The notes below the pieces were generated by a model that searched no databases, had not been told where the DNA came from, and was given only the letters and a program-made list of their open reading frames with translations. Both the position numbers and the translations under genes were made by a program. This document shows positions 58,715 through 64,000 of a stretch of 64,000 nucleotides of DNA, one piece after another. The stretch comes from Gammaproteobacteria bacterium (GTDB taxonomy: Bacteria > Pseudomonadota > Gammaproteobacteria > Xanthomonadales > SZUA-36). How positions within the stretch are numbered: the first letter of the stretch is position 1; the number at the start of each line of letters is the position of its first letter. The stretch is taken from NCBI GenBank assembly GCA_024279945.1, contig JAJRRA010000076.1, positions 18,269 through 82,268 of the forward strand, written 5' to 3'.

Positions 58715-61339
58715 GTGAGCAGTCAAGCCCAGATTAATCAGAACTCCCTGAAGCCGGGGCGTTGGGTGAAATCCACCTGCAAGATGTGCCTGCATTCCTG
58801 CACCAACCGCATCCATGTGACCGACGATGGGATCATCAACAAGATCGAGGGTGACCCGACCAACCCATCGAACATGGGCAAGCTGTGCCCCAAGGGTAAT
58901 TCAGCCATCCTGCGCCACTACGATCCCCAGCGCTTCAAGCAACCGTTGCGGCGCACCAATCCGGAAAAAGGGCCTGGTATCGATCCCAAGTGGGAGCCGA
59001 TAAGCTGGGACGAGGCACTGGATATCTGCGCTGAGGAAATCGGCAAGTCATTGAAGGAGGATCCGCGCAAGATTCTGCCCTCACTGGAAGATTTCCAGAA
59101 ATTCAATATCTGGACCTGGCCTTATTCCTTTGGAAATTTCAATTGTTTCCAATCCGCCGGCACCATGTGCGGTGGCGCCTATCATCCGGCCAACGGCTAT
59201 ATTCATGCGGCGTTTGCGTCGATCAATGATGTTGAACACTGCAATTACTGGATAAACTGCGGCACAGGCGATGGTTTCTCCTCTCACCTTCATGCCGCCG
59301 CCTCCTCCTACCACATGGCCAACGCCCGGGTAGACCGGGGTATGAAAGTGGTCACCATAGAACCCCGTTTGTCTACTTCCGCCGCGAAGTCCGAAGAGTG
59401 GGTGCCCATCAGGCCGGCCACCGATCGCCAGTTTGCGCTGAGTCTGTGTCATGTGATGGCCGAAGAAGGCCTGTGTGATTATGTCTTCCTGAAAAAGGAT
59501 ACCAATGCCCCGTACCTGGTGGGTGAAGATGGTCGTTTCCTGCGTAATGCAGACGGTGATATCTGGGTCTGGGATGCAACGGACAATCAGGCCAAACTGT
59601 GGAACGATGAATCAATAGGCGATTTCGCTCTTGAAGGCGAATACGAAGTCGAAGGCAAGAAATGCAAACCTGCATTCCAGAAATTCAGGGATATCCTGGA
59701 TCGTTGCAGCCCCGAGGAAATGGAAAAAATTACCACGGTGCCGGCCGAAGACACCCGGCGTATTGCCCGGGAGTTTGCCGAGGCTGCCCAGATCGGCGCC
59801 ACCATCGAGATTGATGGCCGTACCCTGCCCTTGCGTCCCGCAGCTTTCAACTATTACCGTGGTGCCCAGGGCCGCAAGAAAGGCATGCAGGCCAACCACA
59901 GCTTCAAGATGGTCAATTTCATGGTGGGTAGCATTGACACCCCCGGTGGACACCTGGGTGTGAATCTGGATGAAAAAATGATTGACTGGATTCGCACTCA
60001 GCCGGGCGACTGCGGCCAGATGCTGGGTGAACCCCACCAACTGGGGCCGGTTCCGCCCATGAGCTATCCACCCAATGAATACCATCTGCTCAGTTATTTT
60101 CCGGTCGGAGTCAATCCGCCTCACCTGAATCTGGTGGTCGCGGAGGATCCGGAAAAGTTCGGCATGGATTTTGAGCCGGATGTGATGGTGATCTGTCACT
60201 CCAACCCCTTGTGGTCCATGCAGGGTCCGCGGGAGAAATGGATTGACTTCATGAAGTCCATGCGTTTCATCGTTGTCTCGGACATCATTCCAACCGAAAC
60301 AACGGATTTCGCCGATATCATTCTGCCCAGTCACGATGTGTTGGAATCGTGGAACATGACCATGATCGAGCCGCCCTTCAGCGAAGGTCAGTGTCTGCGT
60401 CAACCGGCAACGGAACCGCTACACGATACCAAGAGCGAGGAGGACATCTTCTATGAACTCTCCAAGCGTCTCGGACTGGTGGAGGCATGGTACGGTGTCA
60501 TCAACATGGTGTTCGGCTTCGACCAGAAGCCCGAGTTGATGCTGCAGCCGGACCGGCACTACACGGACAAGGAGTTTGCTGAGCTCAAAGGCAAGCTCTG
60601 GAACGGCAAGGACCTCGACTGGTATATCGAACACGGTCATTCTTCGACCAAGCGTCAGTCCAGGAAGGCCTACCGCCCCTGGGACGGTCTGCGGCTGAAT
60701 TTCTACATCGAAGATTTACTCAACGTGCGTGATAACCTCAAGGCCGCAATGGTGGAGAAGGGCGTGCCCTTCGTTGACGAGTGGGAGTGGGATGACTATC
60801 AGCCTCTGCCCACGCCGGATCTGGATCCCATTCATGAAGAGCCGCCTGAGTACGATATGTACGGTTTCTTCTTCAAGGACATTCAGCTTAACTTCGGTGA
60901 GGGCCTGAGCAATCCCTGGATCAAGGATATTGTCTTCCGCGATCCGGTACATACTGCGATTCTGATGAATTCGAAAACCATGGAAAACAAAGGGCTTGCC
61001 AATGCCGACATCATCCGGATCGAGTCTCCCCATGGCGGACCGATTTTCGGTCGTGTGATGGGTGTGGAGACCATGCACCCTGATGCGATCGGCGTTTCCA
61101 ACTCTTTGTCACGAATGCGCAACGAGAACAAGAGCGTGAACCGTGCCGGTGGGCATTTCAACGTCCTGTTGCCTTACGACCTGCGCAATACGGATGCCGT
61201 TACCGGTCAGCCGGAAGGCGCTTGCCGGGTCAAGATCACCCGTCTGGATGACTGGCCCAAGTTCCTCATGGAGGAGAACGAGAGTGAAACGGTGTACGAA
61301 ATAGTCGACCACATCGCTAAAGGCAAGGGGGTGCACTGA
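58715..61339 (+). CDS. Molybdopterin (bis-MGD) oxidoreductase catalytic subunit, DMSO reductase family
   Basis: An 874-aa catalytic subunit. GTG 58715 has GAGGAG at 8 nt; the longer frame to 58565 is leader. An N-terminal [4Fe-4S] motif C-x2-C-x3-C-x27-C (CKMCLHSC ... KLCPKGN) is followed by the molybdopterin domains; the probable Mo ligand is the Cys of GTMCGGAYH near residue 150. The C-terminal MGD-binding domain (about 750-860) contains GGHFNVLLPYD. There is no Tat signal, so it appears cytoplasmic. With the following FeS and NrfD-type genes it forms an A-B-C complex of the polysulfide/thiosulfate reductase type, but the substrate is unknown. Confidence 0.9.
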   Translation: MSSQAQINQNSLKPGRWVKSTCKMCLHSCTNRIHVTDDGIINKIEGDPTNPSNMGKLCPKGNSAILRHYDPQRFKQPLRRTNPEKGPGIDPKWEPISWDEALDICAEEIGKSLKEDPRKILPSLEDFQKFNIWTWPYSFGNFNCFQSAGTMCGGAYHPANGYIHAAFASINDVEHCNYWINCGTGDGFSSHLHAAASSYHMANARVDRGMKVVTIEPRLSTSAAKSEEWVPIRPATDRQFALSLCHVMAEEGLCDYVFLKKDTNAPYLVGEDGRFLRNADGDIWVWDATDNQAKLWNDESIGDFALEGEYEVEGKKCKPAFQKFRDILDRCSPEEMEKITTVPAEDTRRIAREFAEAAQIGATIEIDGRTLPLRPAAFNYYRGAQGRKKGMQANHSFKMVNFMVGSIDTPGGHLGVNLDEKMIDWIRTQPGDCGQMLGEPHQLGPVPPMSYPPNEYHLLSYFPVGVNPPHLNLVVAEDPEKFGMDFEPDVMVICHSNPLWSMQGPREKWIDFMKSMRFIVVSDIIPTETTDFADIILPSHDVLESWNMTMIEPPFSEGQCLRQPATEPLHDTKSEEDIFYELSKRLGLVEAWYGVINMVFGFDQKPELMLQPDRHYTDKEFAELKGKLWNGKDLDWYIEHGHSSTKRQSRKAYRPWDGLRLNFYIEDLLNVRDNLKAAMVEKGVPFVDEWEWDDYQPLPTPDLDPIHEEPPEYDMYGFFFKDIQLNFGEGLSNPWIKDIVFRDPVHTAILMNSKTMENKGLANADIIRIESPHGGPIFGRVMGVETMHPDAIGVSNSLSRMRNENKSVNRAGGHFNVLLPYDLRNTDAVTGQPEGACRVKITRLDDWPKFLMEENESETVYEIVDHIAKGKGVH

Positions 61340-61953
61340 TGGCTCGCATGGGAATGGTTTTCGATCTGAAACGCTGCATTGGCTGCAACGCCTGCGTGGT
61401 TGGTTGCAAACAGGAAAACAGCCTGCCGGACGGTGTGTTTTTTACCCGTACGCTGAGTGAGGAATACGGCGTATATCCGTCTGTGAAGCGGGTTTACATA
61501 CCCACTCTCTGCAACCATTGTGAGGATCCACCCTGCGAAAAAGTCTGTCCCAGTGGTGCAACCTACACGCGGGACGACGGCATCGTAATGATCGACGGCG
61601 ACCAGTGCATTGGCTGCAGTGCCTGTGCGGTGGCCTGCCCGTATGATGCCCGCACCCAGGTGACCCAGGAATCACTCGAGAAGGGACTGTACGGCACCGG
61701 TGAACTGACGCCTTTTGAGAAAGATGGCTACAAGCGTTTCACTCCCGGCACCATGGTCAAATGTGACTTCTGCAGTCAGCGGGTGGATGCCGGCCTGGAT
61801 CCGGCCTGTGTCGTGACCTGTCCCACCGATGCTCGTATTTTCGGAGATCTGGATGATCCCGACAGTAAGCCCAGTCGCCTGATTCGTGAGCGTGGCGGCA
61901 GGACGCCGTTGGCGGACAAGAACACCAGGCCCAAAGTCTACTACGTCGATTGA
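61339..61953 (+). CDS. Four-cluster [4Fe-4S] electron-transfer subunit (PsrB/NrfC/DmsB-like)
   Basis: A 204-aa ferredoxin subunit. Four Cys groups are visible: CIGCNACVVGC, CNHCEDPPCEKVC, CIGCSACAVAC and CDFCSQRVDAGLDPAC with a final VVTCP. These hold four cubane clusters that wire the molybdenum subunit to the membrane partner. The TGATG overlap with the catalytic gene shows coupling. No signal peptide. Confidence 0.95.
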   Translation: MARMGMVFDLKRCIGCNACVVGCKQENSLPDGVFFTRTLSEEYGVYPSVKRVYIPTLCNHCEDPPCEKVCPSGATYTRDDGIVMIDGDQCIGCSACAVACPYDARTQVTQESLEKGLYGTGELTPFEKDGYKRFTPGTMVKCDFCSQRVDAGLDPACVVTCPTDARIFGDLDDPDSKPSRLIRERGGRTPLADKNTRPKVYYVD

Positions 61954-61993
61954 GCGCCAATTGCAACAAACACTTAATGGAGCATGATTTAAA

Positions 61994-62893
61994 ATGTCCC
62001 CCAATCAGACAACGTTTTCCGGTGACAGCTTCCAGCTTGGATACCGGTTCCAGAACTACTGGGATTTTCACATGGCCACCGCGTTCTTCTTCGGTGAGTT
62101 GGGGGCGGGCATGTTCCTGGTCTCCATGTACTTTGGCTTCGTGCCCGGGATGGTGCTCGGCCTGCTCTGCACCGGAGTCGGCAAGCCCTACTTTCACATG
62201 AGCCACATGGGTGTGCCCGCGAAGTCCTGGCGGGCTATCCTGCGTCCGGACCGTTCCTGGATCAGTCGCGGCCTGATCAGTATTGTCGTGTTTGTCCCCA
62301 GTGCAGCACTGGTCGTGCTGGATGTTCTGTTCGGCTGGAGCGGAGGCGGTATGCTCGGCAAACTGGTGGCGCTGGTGGCTGTCGCATCTTCCCTGCTGGT
62401 GATGACCTACCAGGGTTTCGCCATGTCCCATTCTTCGGCTATAGCGCTGTGGAATTCCGGCTTGATGCCGGTTTCCAGTATTGTTTATGCATTGACCAGC
62501 GGTGCGGCTGTGAGCCTGGCGCTCAGCGTGTTTTTCGATAGCACTATTTCGCTGGTGTTGAGTAAACTGGTGCTCGTGCTGGTTGCCGCGACCGCAGTGG
62601 TGTTGCTCAGCCTGTTGCACTCAAGCTATCACGGCACAGTCGGTGCGCGACAGTCTCTGGAACTGCTGATCAAGGGGCAATTCGCCAGAAACTTCTTCTT
62701 GCTGGTTATCGGCGCCGGTATGGTACTGCCGATTCTGGCCCTGTGGTTCGGCGGAGCCTCTATTCTGAGCAGTTTAATTGCAGCGGTAGGTGTGGTAGCC
62801 GGGTTTTATACCTATCGGCTCCTGATCTTCAAGGCAGGTGTCTACGAACCGCAAATCAGCTTCTCCGCACGTCTCGGCCTGTCCCGGGGATAG
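61994..62893 (+). CDS. NrfD/PsrC-type membrane subunit
   Basis: A 299-aa integral membrane protein with about eight hydrophobic helices, the NrfD pattern of quinone-interacting, heme-free anchor subunits. FHMATAFFFGELGAGMFLVSMYFG in the first helix is typical. It should link the molybdoenzyme and FeS subunits to the quinone pool, in either direction. GGAGCA precedes ATG 61994. Confidence 0.9.
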   Translation: MSPNQTTFSGDSFQLGYRFQNYWDFHMATAFFFGELGAGMFLVSMYFGFVPGMVLGLLCTGVGKPYFHMSHMGVPAKSWRAILRPDRSWISRGLISIVVFVPSAALVVLDVLFGWSGGGMLGKLVALVAVASSLLVMTYQGFAMSHSSAIALWNSGLMPVSSIVYALTSGAAVSLALSVFFDSTISLVLSKLVLVLVAATAVVLLSLLHSSYHGTVGARQSLELLIKGQFARNFFLLVIGAGMVLPILALWFGGASILSSLIAAVGVVAGFYTYRLLIFKAGVYEPQISFSARLGLSRG

Positions 62894-62912
62894 CTGTGGT
62901 TCAATCATTGCT

Positions 62913-63791
62913 GTGAGTTCTGTGAGGCCGGGCATCCGTCTGGTTCACAGCCGCCACCATCCCGGCGATGGCCAGGCCGCGGAGGAGCAAAGCTGCCGGG
63001 TCATACAGGAAGATGCCCTGACCCTCGATGTGGAGGGTGTTGGCACCTATACATTGATGTGGACTCCCACCGACCCGGTTGAGGCAGACGGACTCGGCTA
63101 TGTAGACGGTGATGGACTGATCGGCGGCAATGCTTCGGGTGCACTGGCACTGGCTGCCGGCTTCCTGTTTACCGAGGGTATCATCCAGGGGATGGAAGAC
63201 ATCCGGACCATGGCGTCCTGTGAGGAGACTCCGGGAGTGGTACGCATACAGTTGAAGTCTCCGGAGTCTGTCGAGACCCGCCGGCGCAATATCGTCATGA
63301 CCAGTTCCTGCGGCATCTGCGGCAGCCGTGAAGTGGTGGAAAAAAATACCTTTGGTTTGAGCGAAGTACCGGATCGGTTGAGGCTTGATGCCGCGGGTTT
63401 TTCCCAACTCATGAAAGAGATGCTTACGCACCAGGCCATTTTTGCTGAGACCGGCGGTGCCCATGCGGCAGCCATTTTTTCTGCTGATGGACGGATTCAC
63501 GCGGTAGCCGAGGACCTGGGACGGCACAATGCCCTGGACAAGGTGATTGGCGCTACTTTATTGTCCGGTGAAGGCTTTACCAGCAAAGGTGCATTACTCT
63601 CAAGCAGGCTCAGCCTGGAGATGGTGACCAAGGCGGTTCGTGCAGGCCTGGAAATCATCGCGGCCGTGAGTGCGCCCACCTCACTGGCGATCGAAGTGGC
63701 CGAGCGCTTCGGTGTCACATTGTGTGGATTTGTGCGCGGCCAGCGGGCCACCGTGTTTACTCACCCCCACCGCATCGAGCAGGCAGATTGA
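62913..63791 (+). CDS. fdhD: FdhD, sulfurtransferase accessory for molybdoenzymes
   Basis: FdhD passes sulfur from a desulfurase to the Mo cofactor of formate dehydrogenase and related bis-MGD enzymes. SSCGICG (the C-x-x-C sulfur-transfer motif) and the preceding NIVMTSSCGICGSRE, then TGGAHAAAIFSADG and EDLGRHNALDKVIG, are diagnostic. The start is uncertain: GTG 62913 (or 62922) gives about 292 aa without overlapping NrfD; an upstream ATG at 62838 would overlap it by 56 bp. Its place in the operon implies that the molybdoenzyme needs cofactor sulfuration. Confidence 0.93.
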   Translation: MSSVRPGIRLVHSRHHPGDGQAAEEQSCRVIQEDALTLDVEGVGTYTLMWTPTDPVEADGLGYVDGDGLIGGNASGALALAAGFLFTEGIIQGMEDIRTMASCEETPGVVRIQLKSPESVETRRRNIVMTSSCGICGSREVVEKNTFGLSEVPDRLRLDAAGFSQLMKEMLTHQAIFAETGGAHAAAIFSADGRIHAVAEDLGRHNALDKVIGATLLSGEGFTSKGALLSSRLSLEMVTKAVRAGLEIIAAVSAPTSLAIEVAERFGVTLCGFVRGQRATVFTHPHRIEQAD

Positions 63792-63865
63792 GCTGGCCTC
63801 ATTCGTCATTCCTCTAAGCCGCAAATTGCACCAGTTTCACTACACATTACCTGATCGCTTAATTA

Positions 63866-64000
63866 GAGCCTGCTCAGAAAGTCATAATACACTGATATAA
63901 AAGGATTAAATGACTTATTTATGGTACAATAGTGCACGAAAAACAAGCCAAACTCCTTAAAAAGCGTGCACCTATGATTCGTTGTCGCAGTCACCAACAA
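63866..64000 (+). mobile_element. Probable left end of an insertion sequence with truncated transposase start
   Basis: From GAGCCTGCTCAGAAAGTC at 63866 the sequence turns AT-rich and unlike its surroundings. GTG 63932 opens a frame to the window edge: HEKQAKLLKKR.. then MIRCRSHQQ (an ATG at 63974 is an alternative start). M-I-R-x-R-S-x-Q-Q resembles the N-terminus of IS5/IS1182-like (DUF772) transposases. Only 23 codons are inside the window, so the family is tentative. Confidence 0.4.

Noticed and set aside
13600..64000. tRNA genes or CRISPR arrays
   Set aside because: No cloverleaf with a T-arm consensus and no regularly spaced identical repeats were found by eye.

Overview
The window looks like a chromosomal segment of a gammaproteobacterium, probably an environmental or marine heterotroph. 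The housekeeping block (slyX, srkA, a cold-shock gene, ilvE, a DUF1329 protein, TonB-dependent uptake) is of gammaproteobacterial type, GC content is moderate to high, and Pseudomonas-style inverted REP pairs are present. No tRNA, rRNA or CRISPR was seen.

Region 1 (1-6761) is a respiratory / nitric-oxide-type cluster. It holds a heme-copper oxidase subunit I of B-family type with Gln in place of the active-site Tyr, a Sco copper chaperone, a fusion of cytochrome b, ferredoxin and an MvhD-like domain, and a bacteriohemerythrin. On the opposite strand lies a second, shorter heme-copper subunit I with an altered CuB ligand set, plus a 62-aa membrane protein. Region 2 (6859-18274) is mostly housekeeping: DUF1329, a large secreted repeat protein, cyclophilin, slyX, srkA, an NYN-domain protein, a cold-shock protein, ilvE, a UPF0016 protein and a CDF metal exporter. 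A relic of an integron (integrase fragment and attC-like sequence) sits at 14.4-14.7 kb.

Region 3 (18297-63791) is a large catabolic island with AraC-type regulators at 21.6 and 57.4 kb. It contains an M24-fold protein with two ketopantoate-reductase-like enzymes; a three-gene xanthine-dehydrogenase-family enzyme whose large subunit carries a fused CoxG domain; an MFS and a TonB-dependent transporter; an acyl-CoA dehydrogenase / AMP-ligase / LLM-oxidoreductase operon; and a second three-gene molybdenum hydroxylase. Next come an operon of HyuA, HyuB, a B12-dependent mutase pair and a frameshifted AMP-ligase, and then a GST. The operon at 49.2-57.4 kb is LLM oxidoreductase, FAH hydrolase, M20 hydrolase, fused FO synthase (FbiC), PuuE-like deacetylase, DRE-TIM lyase and NrtS. 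The island ends with a bis-MGD molybdoenzyme with FeS and NrfD subunits and FdhD. A probable insertion sequence begins at the right edge.

The likely logic (inference) is uptake of a nitrogen-containing or heterocyclic compound and hydroxylation by molybdenum hydroxylases. A deazaflavin (FO/F420)-linked LLM step, hydrolytic ring and C-C cleavage, and CoA activation with B12 rearrangement would follow. The most unusual components are FO synthase embedded in a proteobacterial catabolic operon, a mutase lacking the usual methylmalonyl-CoA-mutase substrate residues, and the cytochrome b-FeS fusion beside two atypical heme-copper subunits.
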